From Pirellulales bacterium (GTDB taxonomy: Bacteria > Planctomycetota > Planctomycetia > Pirellulales > Thermoguttaceae): 64,000 nt of DNA. Under the pieces are notes generated by a model. It was not told the origin of the DNA, did not search any database, and worked only from the letters and a program-made list of their open reading frames with translations. The position numbers were made by a program, and so were the translations under genes. Below, piece after piece: positions 26,543 through 34,882 of this stretch; position 1 is the first letter of the stretch, and each line of letters starts with the position of its first letter. The DNA lies in NCBI GenBank assembly GCA_016931995.1, contig JAFGDS010000042.1, positions 124,001 through 188,000 on the forward strand. Direction: 5' to 3'.

Positions 26543-26635
26543 TGTTGCCGTCCTCAAAACACGTCTGGGAATCGTCGCCTCTTGACGCCAAAGTGCGCAC
26601 ACGCAAACCGTTACACCATTAGCGGCTGTGCCGCA

Positions 26636-26735
26636 GGATTTTCTTAGGCATAGCTCCGGTGTCCAATGGGATTGAAGAACACGGCCCTCGGCGGTAAACC
26701 ATCCATTGGACACCGGACTCATGCCTCAAAAATCC
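26636..26735. repeat. Long palindromic element, copy B (inverted relative to A)
   Basis: Left arm 26636-26669 (GGATTTTCTTAGGCATAGCT...) and right arm 26703-26735 (...CATGCCTCAAAAATCC) are separated by 33 nt, like copy A at 8546-8648. The GC hairpin GGCTGTGCC-type flank is on the left and CCGGGCGGAGCCCGG on the right, the reverse of copy A. It lies in the 400-bp gap upstream of the phosphoesterase gene; the rest of that gap shows nothing recognisable. Confidence 0.85.
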
Positions 26736-26942
26736 CCGGGCGGAGCCCGGCGCCTTCGTGAGTCGGATGGACCGGTTTTCGGATGCCAGCCCGTGCAATT
26801 GTCGAATCCCATGGAGGAGTCAAAGCCCCTTCACGACACATTCTCACTTTGAAGTCCTTGTCGATTCCTTCATTTGCGCGAAGCGGCACGGTGGAACGCG
26901 GGGCCCCACCGTGCCGCCTCCCGCGAGCATGCCGAACTCTCT

Positions 26943-29900
26943 TTAGCCGCGACGGCGATAACGGATCGCGAAGCCCGCGGCAAGCGTAATCATTAGAACG
27001 AGCATGGCCGGCTCCGGCACGGTACCGCCGCCGGCGCCGCCTCCCCAGTTGGCGGCCAGGATGGCCAGGTCCAGGTCGTCCACCGCGCCGTCGTCGTTGA
27101 AGTCGCCGTCGCCCCAGACCGCGCCGGTCGACATGAGCCAGTGGGCGGCCAGGAGCGCCGCGTCATGCTTGTCCACCTTGCCGTCGTTGTTGGCGTCGCC
27201 GGGCTTGGGGGTGGTCGTCGCCTCGACCACGCGCATCGGATCGTCGAAGCCGATGAACGCGAAGTTGAAGCTCACGTCCTCCAACAAGCCCGCCGCGCCG
27301 TTGCCCAGGTCGTTCGACTTGATGAGGAAGTCCGTTCCGTCCGCTTGATACGACAGGAGGTTGTCCTCCAGGTCGTTGACGCTCAAGAGCAACATGCCGG
27401 TCTCGGGCGACTCGTCGGCTATCGAGAGCCGGTACGTGCCGGTGCTCTCGTACGCGAGGGTGAACGCGCCTTCGTGCATCAAGACCGACCCATCGGCGCC
27501 GATCTCGCCGGCCAACAGGTTCTCGATCTCGTAGCCCTCGAACTTGCCGAAGGGCAAATAAAGGAAGCCGATATCGCCGTTGACGTACGTGCCCAGGTTG
27601 CCGGCTTGTCCGTCGTACACGCCGAGGTCCCAGCCGTTGCCGTCGAGGCGGGTGTCAATCGCGACGATCTCGTCGCCGTTGGTGCCGGCGATGGTGAACA
27701 GCAGGCCGTCCGAATGGGAGTTCACTCCGTCGATGGAGACGGTGTATTGGCCCGTCGCGGTCCGCGAGACGTTGTAGGTGCCGAGTCCGCCGACCAGGAA
27801 AGCCCCGTTGGAGCCCTGGAGATAGCCGCCGGTCCAATTACCCTCGAAATCGAAAAACGCCGTGGCCACGGGGCAGTTGTACTCGTTCGTGTTGGCCACG
27901 CCCACCGGCCCCATCCGCCCCACGGCCAGCCAGGCCGTGGCGTTCAGATCGCCCTCGTTGACGTTCATGTTGACGATGCCCCAGCGGGTTCCGTCGCCGT
28001 CGCCGTTGTCGTGGCCATTCGTCCGGGCGGTGCCCATCAGGATGCCGCTGTTGAGCGAAATCCGCTCGCCGTCCAGGGCGAGGTCGAGGTCGCCGCGGTT
28101 CGAGTTCGAGATGGCAAACCGCTCGGTGGCCTGCCGCTTGAACGTGACCGGGTCGTACACGGCGTGGGCGTCCACCTCGGCGTTGTTGTTCCCCGTCCCG
28201 TACTGCGTCATCACGAAATTGCCGGCCGAAGCCTTGGTCAGATCCAAAGGCGCGCGGAGCGTCGGATTGGCGACCGGCGCGGCGTACTTGAGAAACGCGA
28301 AGGAGAACTCCGTGTTGGACATCGTGGCCTGGCCCGCGTCGTTGGTGTCCAGCCCGTGGATGAGGAAGCTGTTTCCGTCGGGGGCATAGGTCAGGATGTT
28401 GTCGCTGCTGTTGTTCCACTCGCTGGACGTCAACAGCAGGACGCCCGTGTCGGGGCTCTCGTCCTTGATCGTGAGCCGGTACGTGCCGGGGACAATGGTG
28501 GTGCCGTCGAGCTGGTAGACCTGCTCGATGAGGAAGTCGCCCGTCCAGGCGAGCCGGCCGCCGTCGGCGCCGATGATGCCGGCGGTGAGATTCTCCGTCC
28601 CGAAGGGCAGATAGGCGTAACCGAAGTCGATGCCGCGGTACGCCTGGGCCTTGTTGTGGCAGCGGACGATCCATCCGAGGCCGTCGGCGGTCGCCCCCAT
28701 CGAGACGTACGACGCCTCGTTGCCCAAGGCGTTGCCGATCAGCACGCCGTCCTTGCGGGTGTCGCCGCTGCCGGGCAGGCGGAGCTGGTACACGCCGTCC
28801 AGGATCGGCTGATAGCCGACCTGGAATCCGCTGTTGTACGGGAAGACGGCCGCCACCACGTTGCAGTCGAACTCGTCCCACACGGCCGCGTCGGCGTTGC
28901 TCGTGTGCGTTGAGATCTCGTAGCCGTTGCCCGTGATCGACGGGGCGGAAATACCCCAGCTATTGGCCCCGTAGACGGCCGGCACCGGCGGAAGAGCCAG
29001 GTCGTCGCCCTCCTGCACGATGACGCCGCTGTTGTCCCGTCTATTCTCGCAGACCTGGGTGAGAATGACTCCCCGCGCGGCCGCGAGGTTACCATCCTTG
29101 TATTTCACTTGCAGGTCGGCGCGGTTCGAGTCGGCCTGGTCGGGCCAGAGGTCGAACTGCGCGTCGCTCGTGCCCATCCGCGTGATGATCGGCACGGTGC
29201 CGTATCCCTCCGCGTAGCCGTCCCGCGCCTGAATTTGCCATCGGGCGAACGCGACGGGCTCGGTTCCGAAGGGGTTTTCGGCCGCGGAGCCCAGCGCGGG
29301 GGCGTTGGCGAAATCGACGAAGGCGAAGTTGAACCCCGTGGCCTTGGCCTGGGCTTCGCCGGGGCCGGGGGCCGCGGGATCGACGTACGTGCCCTGGTAG
29401 CCGTGGATCAGAAAATCGCCGCTTCCGTCCGTGGCCTGCTCGTAAACGAGGAAGGCGTTGCCCGCCGCCTCGCCGCCCGTGGTGGCCGTCAGAAGCAACA
29501 TGCCGTCCTCCGGCGTCTTGCCGTCGATGTGCAGGCGGTACACGCCCGGGTAGGAAGCGCCCGTCTCCGGGGTCACCGTGAAGCCGGTCCCCTGGCTGCT
29601 CTGGACAACGCCGTCGGCGCTGACGCTGCCCATGATGACGTTCTTGGTGGCCTCCTCGCCGTAGGGCAGGTAAACGTAGTTGTAATGGGCGTTTTTGTTC
29701 TCCCAATTGCGGCCGTTAATGCCGTAGACGTTCACGTTCCAGCCGTCGCCCGTGGCCGTGGGCGAGGCCGCGGCGTAGGTGTCCGTGTTGCCGAACCCGT
29801 TGACGAACAAGAGGCCGTCGGTGCGGCTGTCCACCCCGGCGGTCTTCACCGTGAGGACGTCCTGTCCGGTGGCGTTTTCGGTGGGCTCGGCGACGCCGGC

Positions 29901-31379
29901 GGCCCAGCCTTGCTTAAAGGGGAAGTACCCCACCGCGAAGTTCACGTTGAACTCCATGCGGTTGGCGGCATCGGCCACTTGGGTCGAGACCTCCCAACCC
30001 CAGCCGTCGGGTCCGCCGTCGTCGGGGGCGAAGGGGCAAGCCACGCCGACGCCCCACCCGCCGCCCGTCGCGTAGTTGCTGCGGAAGTCCTCGCGCACGG
30101 TGGCCAACATCACGCCGTCCTGAAACCGGGCATGGTTGCCGTCGATCGCGATCGCGTTGTCGCCGCGGTTCATGTTGATCATGGTCACGCGGGCGGTCGA
30201 TTGGGCAACCGCCGATTCCATGCCGTGCTGCGTGTTCACGCCGCTAAACTCCGTCACGGCAACGTTGGCCGCGGTGACCTGGGCCGTGTGGTCCACGCGC
30301 TGGCGCGGCGGGCCCGGCGCGGTGGGCGTCTGGTCGAACGGGATGAACGCGAAGGAGAACGCCGTCCGGCCCCAGCCGTAGGACAAGGCCGGCTCGCTGC
30401 CGTCCGAGCCGCTTAGATCGCGCAGCGTGATCTCGTAGTCGTTGCCGACGATCTGGTAGGTGAGCACATCGTCGTCCGTGGAGTACCGCCCGCCGGCCGG
30501 CGTGACGATGAGCGTGCCCTGCGTGGGCGTGTAGTCGCCCAGCGACAGCCGCACCACGCCGTCGGTCTCCGTGGCCGAGGCCGTGAAGTTGCCCGACCCG
30601 TTGACCACCCCGCCGCACCCCGTGACCTGGCCGAGCACCATGCCGGGCGTGTCGTAGGGCAGAAAGACGAAGCCCACCGGGCTGGTGTAGTAATTCACGC
30701 CGTTGCGGTTGTTCGGGTGGCTCATCAGCGAAAACGAGCCGTCGTAGTTCGCCTGCGTCATCGCGTAAAGATGGGGATTGGCAGCGCCCGCGTCGCCGCT
30801 GAGATTCACGCCCAGCAGGATGCCGTCGGTGAAGGGGTTTACGCCCGGGATCCAAATCTGATTCACTCCGGAGCCGTTGTCGTAGTAGTGCGTGCCCATC
30901 TGGAGCCCGCCGGTCGCGGTCAGCGTGTCCATCGCGCCGGTGAGCGCTCCGTCGACGCGGGTGGCGTAGCCGGCGGTCCAGCCTTCGGAGAACGGAAAGT
31001 AGGCCGCGGAGACGTCGACGTCGCCCGCGGTGGGCGTGGCGGCCTGGGCGATGGTCGTGACGATCGTGTAGCGTCCGCCCGCGAAGCCGGCGCTGGGCGT
31101 GTAAACGTACCCGTCGCGGAGGTTCTCGGACACGGTGGGAATGAGCACGCCGAGGGCGAAATCGTCCGCCGCGTCCGCGCCGATCCGGATGGCGTAGCGA
31201 CCGGTCGTGCTGGCCGCCGAATCGACGAAGAAGCTGGCCGTGGCTTCGCCGGGCCACGTGCCGTAGTTACCCGGCAGGTTCGACAAATTGCCGCATTCGA
31301 TGGCCGCCGCGGGACTGCCCGAGGCCATCACCCCGGCCAGCGCCGCCATGAGCACGATAAGGCACTTGTTCCCACGCAT
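26943..31379 (-). CDS. Giant four-unit PEP-CTERM/dockerin surface protein
   Basis: A 1478-residue exported protein with signal peptide (LIVLMAALAGVMASGSPAAA). The body is four homologous units. Each ends in a matching strand: FSFAFIPFD at 341, FNFAFVDFA at 683, FSFAFLKYA at 1025 and FNFAFIGFD at 1371, spacings 342, 342 and 346. Each also has an FLPY/YLPF-type motif about 100 residues earlier (240, 571, 924, 1275). Dockerin-like calcium loops at 1393-1447 and a PEP-CTERM anchor at 1454-1478 follow. ATG 31379 has AAGGAG 7 nt upstream. Last gene of an operon with a lipoprotein and a prepilin-like protein. No known enzyme domain; a surface-layer, adhesive or stalk role is inference. Confidence 0.87.
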   Translation of the reverse strand: MRGNKCLIVLMAALAGVMASGSPAAAIECGNLSNLPGNYGTWPGEATASFFVDSAASTTGRYAIRIGADAADDFALGVLIPTVSENLRDGYVYTPSAGFAGGRYTIVTTIAQAATPTAGDVDVSAAYFPFSEGWTAGYATRVDGALTGAMDTLTATGGLQMGTHYYDNGSGVNQIWIPGVNPFTDGILLGVNLSGDAGAANPHLYAMTQANYDGSFSLMSHPNNRNGVNYYTSPVGFVFLPYDTPGMVLGQVTGCGGVVNGSGNFTASATETDGVVRLSLGDYTPTQGTLIVTPAGGRYSTDDDVLTYQIVGNDYEITLRDLSGSDGSEPALSYGWGRTAFSFAFIPFDQTPTAPGPPRQRVDHTAQVTAANVAVTEFSGVNTQHGMESAVAQSTARVTMINMNRGDNAIAIDGNHARFQDGVMLATVREDFRSNYATGGGWGVGVACPFAPDDGGPDGWGWEVSTQVADAANRMEFNVNFAVGYFPFKQGWAAGVAEPTENATGQDVLTVKTAGVDSRTDGLLFVNGFGNTDTYAAASPTATGDGWNVNVYGINGRNWENKNAHYNYVYLPYGEEATKNVIMGSVSADGVVQSSQGTGFTVTPETGASYPGVYRLHIDGKTPEDGMLLLTATTGGEAAGNAFLVYEQATDGSGDFLIHGYQGTYVDPAAPGPGEAQAKATGFNFAFVDFANAPALGSAAENPFGTEPVAFARWQIQARDGYAEGYGTVPIITRMGTSDAQFDLWPDQADSNRADLQVKYKDGNLAAARGVILTQVCENRRDNSGVIVQEGDDLALPPVPAVYGANSWGISAPSITGNGYEISTHTSNADAAVWDEFDCNVVAAVFPYNSGFQVGYQPILDGVYQLRLPGSGDTRKDGVLIGNALGNEASYVSMGATADGLGWIVRCHNKAQAYRGIDFGYAYLPFGTENLTAGIIGADGGRLAWTGDFLIEQVYQLDGTTIVPGTYRLTIKDESPDTGVLLLTSSEWNNSSDNILTYAPDGNSFLIHGLDTNDAGQATMSNTEFSFAFLKYAAPVANPTLRAPLDLTKASAGNFVMTQYGTGNNNAEVDAHAVYDPVTFKRQATERFAISNSNRGDLDLALDGERISLNSGILMGTARTNGHDNGDGDGTRWGIVNMNVNEGDLNATAWLAVGRMGPVGVANTNEYNCPVATAFFDFEGNWTGGYLQGSNGAFLVGGLGTYNVSRTATGQYTVSIDGVNSHSDGLLFTIAGTNGDEIVAIDTRLDGNGWDLGVYDGQAGNLGTYVNGDIGFLYLPFGKFEGYEIENLLAGEIGADGSVLMHEGAFTLAYESTGTYRLSIADESPETGMLLLSVNDLEDNLLSYQADGTDFLIKSNDLGNGAAGLLEDVSFNFAFIGFDDPMRVVEATTTPKPGDANNDGKVDKHDAALLAAHWLMSTGAVWGDGDFNDDGAVDDLDLAILAANWGGGAGGGTVPEPAMLVLMITLAAGFAIRYRRRG

Positions 31380-31419
31380 CACAAAGCTCCTTATTCTCGC
31401 GAACCGTTGCAGGGACTGC

Positions 31420-31878
31420 TTATTTTAGGTCAATGGGCTCCAGCGCGTTGTCGCCCTCGGTGATCGTGACCGTGATGCCTGACTTCGCGGCGTCGGCGTA
31501 CCGGCCTTTGAGCTGGTCCGCGACGTAGCCGGGCGATTCCGATTTCTCTTCCGGGCCGTTGGGCCAGGTGATCACGACATTGTACTCGCCCGGCGGCGCC
31601 CCGTCGCTATACTTGTACGTCCCCAAAACGAACGTCCCGTCCGCCTGCGCCTGCGCGCGGGGTAATACCTTCTTGAGATCCGCGTCTCCCGCGGTCGTGT
31701 ACAGGGTGATCCGGGCGTACTGCATCGGCTTGCCGCGGAACGTGACGGTTCCCTTGGCCGGATAGGTCTTCAGGAAGTCCTTCTTGCCACCGCAGCCGAT
31801 CAGCGCGACCGCCACCAGCGCGGCGCAAACCCAACGTCCGCCCGCCGCCCACCTGCCTCGCTCGCGCGTCGCTTGCAC
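31420..31878 (-). CDS. Small lipoprotein with carboxypeptidase-regulatory-like fold
   Basis: A 152-residue lipoprotein: signal sequence ending in the lipobox VALIGCGG, then a beta-rich domain (YPAKGTVTFRGKPMQYARIT, FVLGTYKYSDGAPPGEYNVV) of the carboxypeptidase-regulatory type that is very common in planctomycetes beside DUF1559 genes. GTG at 31878 is preceded by GGGGGAG with 6 nt spacing, better than the TTG overlapping the upstream stop. Lies 33 nt downstream of the DUF1559 gene and 40 nt before the giant surface protein. Confidence 0.85.
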   Translation of the reverse strand: MQATRERGRWAAGGRWVCAALVAVALIGCGGKKDFLKTYPAKGTVTFRGKPMQYARITLYTTAGDADLKKVLPRAQAQADGTFVLGTYKYSDGAPPGEYNVVITWPNGPEEKSESPGYVADQLKGRYADAAKSGITVTITEGDNALEPIDLK

Positions 31879-31910
31879 AACCGTCTCCCCCGCGAATGGG
31901 GCCCAGTGCG

Positions 31911-32915
31911 TCAATAACCGGTTCGATCGACGATTTCGCCGCCGTCGGGTGTCATCAGGGCGATAAACAGACGCGGATCGACCTCGTCGGACAGAAACGT
32001 GGCCGAGCCGTCGGCAAACGGGAAGATCGCTCCGCCCGCGTGGAACGAGAAGATCTCGTTATCGTTGTGACAATTAAACAGCTTCCCGCCGAGACATTCC
32101 GTATGGAACACGAACTCGGCCTCGCGGTCGCCCCAGGCCGCGCCCGTGACGACGCCACTGCTGGGCGGCGGATGGTCGTCGTTGGCAAAAAACTCCGGCC
32201 GGCCGCCGTCTTCCGCGAAGGCGTACGTGTACGACGTGCCGTCGGTCACGTCGGCCGCCGTGAGGGTTTGATTGACGATCTCGTTCTTCGTGTTTCGATA
32301 AATCGGCCGAAGGAGACTCTCCGGGCGCTTCGATACGTCCGAGGAAATGATTCCGGCGTTGACCAGATAACGCCACGCGTCGCTGTCGTAGTTCACCGAC
32401 CGGCACACGGCGTAGTCCGACACGGCATACTGCAGCCCGCTTGCGGCGGTCACGACGTCGGGCCCCGGCGAGCTTGGGCAGCGAAACACGGAAATCTTGG
32501 CGGTGGCGATGACGCCGTTCTCGGTCGTGTATTGCCCAAACGGTCCGGTGAACGTTCCGTTGCGGTACCATTCGTGGCCCAAGTCGTATCGCTCGGACAG
32601 CGGCACTTGCTCGATGTAAGGCAACAAAAAAGCCATGACGTTGTGCATGGGCAGATGCGCGCCGATGTCGACAAACGCCGGCGGGAAAGACCGGTGCGTG
32701 TTTTCGTATTGCGCGACGGCCAGGCCGAGCTGGCGGAGATTGCTCGTGCAATGGGCGCGGCGGGCGGCCTCGCGGGCGGCCTGCACGGCCGGCAGCAAGA
32801 GCGCGATCAGCACGCCGATGATCGCGATGACAACCAGCAGCTCCACGAGCGTGAAGCCGCGCCGAGAACGCATTCCGCCCAAACCGGTTCGCCGCCCTGG
32901 AATTCCACGAGCCAT
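31911..32915 (-). CDS. DUF1559 prepilin-like protein
   Basis: A 334-residue protein with the leader [26 protein letters not shown], the DUF1559 hallmark [20 protein letters not shown], and the C-terminal [18 protein letters not shown]. The peptidase site is after the Gly preceding FTLVE. ATG 32915 has GGAAAGGGG upstream. It heads the operon encoding a lipoprotein and the giant surface protein, suggesting joint export or assembly. The upstream region contains a strong terminator and promoter pair described separately. Confidence 0.92.
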   Translation of the reverse strand: MARGIPGRRTGLGGMRSRRGFTLVELLVVIAIIGVLIALLLPAVQAAREAARRAHCTSNLRQLGLAVAQYENTHRSFPPAFVDIGAHLPMHNVMAFLLPYIEQVPLSERYDLGHEWYRNGTFTGPFGQYTTENGVIATAKISVFRCPSSPGPDVVTAASGLQYAVSDYAVCRSVNYDSDAWRYLVNAGIISSDVSKRPESLLRPIYRNTKNEIVNQTLTAADVTDGTSYTYAFAEDGGRPEFFANDDHPPPSSGVVTGAAWGDREAEFVFHTECLGGKLFNCHNDNEIFSFHAGGAIFPFADGSATFLSDEVDPRLFIALMTPDGGEIVDRTGY

Positions 32916-33195
32916 GGCTTTCCCCTTCCTTTCAGGTCCCCGACTGGGTTATTCGCCGACGCGATTGTGACGCGGCCTCGTGAGCGTTTCGTTGCGGCCG
33001 TGTTCGCGTTTCGTTACGGCCTCGCCACCCTTGTTTGACCGACGTTGGGAATGGACGGTTGACTATCCTGATTCTAACCGTGCCCGCGCGGCCCACAACG
33101 AAAAGCCGAATCGAAGCGGGGCGCGCGTGCGGGTTTTCTTGCCGAGGGGTGCATATTTATCCTCGCGATGGCGCAGTCGCGTATATTCATTCACG

Positions 33196-33366
33196 TCAAA
33201 TAAAAAGGCCCCACGGCGCGCGCCGCGGGGCCTTCTCGAATTCTCTTGGGCCCGCCCAACGTGATGTGAATGTCGCGTTCCGCTCTCGCCCGCGCACAAG
33301 ACTCCGGATGAAGAGATGATCGTTCGCCGCGCGTCCGTTCTCCGTCGCGCGACGTCTCCGCCGCGC
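33196..33366 (-). ncRNA. Candidate small RNA or attenuated leader
   Basis: A minus-strand promoter-like pair at 33373-33402 predicts initiation near 33366, and a strong intrinsic terminator with a T-rich tail ends at about 33196. That would yield an RNA of about 170 nt with no convincing open reading frame. It lies 280 bp upstream of the prepilin-like operon and on the same strand, so it could be a free small RNA or a leader whose termination controls that operon. Evidence is from sequence signals only. Confidence 0.45.
33201..33234 (-). terminator. Strong intrinsic terminator between divergent genes
   Basis: AAGGCCCC and GGGGCCTT pair perfectly and the stem continues through CGGCG/CGCCG after one mismatch. 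On the minus strand the hairpin is followed by TTTTTATTT; on the plus strand there is no T-tract. It therefore stops leftward transcription, yet the next leftward gene only begins at 32915, so it ends an unannotated transcript. Confidence 0.8.
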
Positions 33367-33372
33367 GCACCC

Positions 33373-33402
33373 TTCATACCGCGTTGGGCAACCTCCTGTC
33401 AA
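33373..33402 (-). promoter_or_regulatory. Minus-strand sigma-70-like promoter
   Basis: TTGACA at 33402-33397, an 18-nt spacer, then TATGAA at 33378-33373. Its -35 box is part of a 9-bp inverted repeat (TGTCAAGCG at 33397-33405 and CGCTTGACA at 33433-33441) shared with the plus-strand promoter, so the two promoters are mirror images about a common centre. Confidence 0.5.
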
Positions 33403-33435
33403 GCGATTTCCCCGCGGCGAACCGGAGAATCCGCT

Positions 33436-33465
33436 TGACAAAGGCGGCGAAAAGCCGGTAGACTT
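33436..33465 (+). promoter_or_regulatory. Plus-strand sigma-70-like promoter for the SorC regulator
   Basis: TTGACA at 33436-33441, an 18-nt spacer, TAGACT at 33460-33465. Predicted start near 33472, just ahead of the palindrome at 33482-33497 and 40 nt before the ATG of the SorC-type gene. Confidence 0.6.
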
Positions 33466-33481
33466 ACCCATGTAGCCATTC

Positions 33482-33497
33482 GTGCATATCTATTCAC
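33482..33497. promoter_or_regulatory. Candidate SorC operator, autoregulatory site
   Basis: GTGCATATCTATTCAC is an imperfect palindrome with symmetric pattern GTGnATAnnTATnCAC (12 of 16 positions). It lies about 10-25 nt after the predicted transcription start and 15 nt before the regulator ATG, a classic roadblock position. Similar sequences precede the next operon (34681 and 34711). Confidence 0.5.
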
Positions 33498-33511
33498 TAC
33501 GGGGCGTCTCC

Positions 33512-34510
33512 ATGTCCCGAAACATCGACGAGAAGCTCCTGATCCTCGTGGCCAAGCTCTATTACGAGGAGGGCAAGAGCCAGGCGGAAGTGGCCGAAAT
33601 GCTCGACGCCTCGCAGGCCAAGGTCTCGCGCCTGCTGAAGCTGGCCCGCTCGCGCGGGATTATCCGTATCACCGTGGCCCAATTCGAGCCCCGGCACACG
33701 GCGTTGGAGCTGGAACTCCAGAAGCGGTTCTTCCTCCGCCACGTCGTCGTGGTCAAGCAGCCGGCCAAGGCCACGCCCGTCCAGGTCCGCGGCATGGTGG
33801 GCCACGCCGCCGCGCCCACCGTCGCGCAGCTCATTCCGCCCGGCGGGATCGTCGGCGTCGCCGGCGGGCGGACGCTCCACCAGGTCATCAATTGGGTCAA
33901 GGGGGAAAACGCCAAGGGCGTTCGCGTCGTGCAGCTCATGGGCAGCATCGAGGCGAACACGAGCGCGCTGGACGCCATCGAGCTGGGACGCACGCTGGCC
34001 GAACGGATGCAGGGCGCGTTCTACGCCTTGAACGCCCCGGCGATCGTGTCCGACCGGACCACGCGGGACGTCTTTCTCCGCCACGATCAGATCCGGGGAA
34101 TCTGGGACCTGTACAAAAACGTGGACGTCGCCCTGGTTGGCGTCGGATCGCTCGACGACTCCGTGTTCATCGAACGCCGCGTCTTCAGCCCCAAGGATAT
34201 CGAATACCTCCGCCGGCAGGGCGCCGCGGGCGAGATCCTCGGCCGGTTCTTCGACCACGAAGGCCAGGAATGCCAGACCGTCTTCCGCGACCGCGTCATC
34301 GGCATGGAGCTCGACCGCGTGCGGGCGGTCAAGGAAGTGGTCGGCGTGGTGGTCGGCGCCGATCGCGCCGCGTCGGTCCGCGCGGCGATGCGCGGCCGGC
34401 TGCTGAAGTCCCTGGTGATCGACCAGGCCGGCGCCGAGGCCATCCTCGCCCCCGAAGACCAGGCCGCAAAACGCCGCACGAAACGGGCGGAGACAGGATT
34501 GACAAGATGA
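33512..34510 (+). CDS. SorC-family sugar-responsive transcriptional regulator
   Basis: A 332-residue regulator. N-terminal helix-turn-helix (residues 10-55: LAKLYYEEGKSQAEVAEML followed by SQAKVSRLLKLARSRGI) and a SorC-type sugar-phosphate-binding domain (about 60-320; GIVGVAGGRTLHQVI, VVQLMGSI, DVALVGVGSLDDS, GEILGRFFDHEG). These repressors are usually released by a phosphorylated sugar. ATG 33512 is chosen; an upstream GTG at 33482 falls in the candidate operator. The stop codon (34508-34510) lies inside an inverted repeat, so the last residues GLTR are repeat-encoded. The gene precedes a glycerol/polyol-phosphate cluster. Confidence 0.9.
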   Translation: MSRNIDEKLLILVAKLYYEEGKSQAEVAEMLDASQAKVSRLLKLARSRGIIRITVAQFEPRHTALELELQKRFFLRHVVVVKQPAKATPVQVRGMVGHAAAPTVAQLIPPGGIVGVAGGRTLHQVINWVKGENAKGVRVVQLMGSIEANTSALDAIELGRTLAERMQGAFYALNAPAIVSDRTTRDVFLRHDQIRGIWDLYKNVDVALVGVGSLDDSVFIERRVFSPKDIEYLRRQGAAGEILGRFFDHEGQECQTVFRDRVIGMELDRVRAVKEVVGVVVGADRAASVRAAMRGRLLKSLVIDQAGAEAILAPEDQAAKRRTKRAETGLTR

Positions 34511-34564
34511 ACAAGATCGGTGGAGAAGGACTGCCCTTCATCTCGTCAATCCTGTAAATCCTGT
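34493..34564. repeat. Inverted repeat of the ACAGGATTGACAAGATGAAC family
   Basis: ACAGGATTGACAAGATGAAC at 34493 and the inverted arm at 34540-34564 (TCGTCAATCCTGTAAATCCT) flank a short loop. The TGA stop of the SorC gene is within the left arm, so the repeat defines the gene end. With the elements at 34681-34726 and 34840-34866 it covers much of the 372-bp gap before the GDPD gene. Confidence 0.8.
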
Positions 34565-34678
34565 CCATTCCGTTGACCCGAGTCTTGTTGCGCGGCGACG
34601 ATGCGGAAACCGTCCTGTGTCACTCGACGGAAGGCGGCGACAAGTCGCCGCACTCCAAAAGAGCCTGGCTTTCCCCTC

Positions 34679-34705
34679 TTGTGAATGATTATTCGCAACT
34701 AGACT
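34679..34705 (+). promoter_or_regulatory. Possible promoter overlapping candidate operators
   Basis: TTGTGA at 34679, a short 15-nt spacer, then TAGACT at 34700-34705, the same -10 box as the SorC promoter. The two operator-like palindromes at 34681-34696 and 34711-34726 would cover its -35 region and its start point. The short spacer makes this a weak call; an alternative promoter is at 34778-34805. Confidence 0.3.
34681..34696. promoter_or_regulatory. Candidate SorC operator, operon site 1
   Basis: GTGAATGATTATTCGC matches GTGnATAnnTATnCAC at 10 of 12 fixed positions. Its centre is 30 bp from that of the next site, about three helical turns, in an unusually AT-rich stretch upstream of the GDPD-glpD operon. 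Confidence 0.4.
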
Positions 34706-34710
34706 GGCAT

Positions 34711-34726
34711 TCATATATCTATGCAC
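34711..34726. promoter_or_regulatory. Candidate SorC operator, operon site 2
   Basis: TCATATATCTATGCAC shares ATATCTATnCAC with the site in front of the regulator gene (33482-33497); only its left half-site is degenerate. Confidence 0.45.
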
Positions 34727-34777
34727 CCCGACCCAAAAAACTGGCGTTGCGAGGGGCCGTCCGCCGTTTTCGTCGCG

Positions 34778-34805
34778 TTGTGAGAAGGTTGGGTCGCATT
34801 AGAAT
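34778..34805 (+). promoter_or_regulatory. Sigma-70-like promoter for the GDPD-glpD operon
   Basis: TTGTGA at 34778-34783, a 16-nt spacer and TAGAAT at 34800-34805. It lies about 80 nt upstream of the GDPD start with a solo TGAGCG-family arm in between, and 50-120 nt downstream of the operator-like sites, which would suit an activator or a distant repressor. Confidence 0.45.
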
Positions 34806-34839
34806 CAGGGTTGCGGAGCCAACCTGGACCCGCAATCCC

Positions 34840-34866
34840 GTCATCCTGAGCGGAGCGAAGCATCCC
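34840..34866. repeat. Solo TGAGCG-family arm
   Basis: GTCATCCTGAGCGGAGCGAA without a nearby inverted partner, lying in the 5' leader of the GDPD gene 17 nt before the ATG. It could influence translation initiation. Confidence 0.8.
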
Positions 34867-34882
34867 GTCCCCAAATTGAACC

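Noticed and set aside
26943-31379. Recombination or assembly duplication as the cause of the four-unit protein
   Set aside because: The units are divergent in sequence and keep only scattered motifs, so they are ancient domain repeats and not a recent or artefactual duplication.
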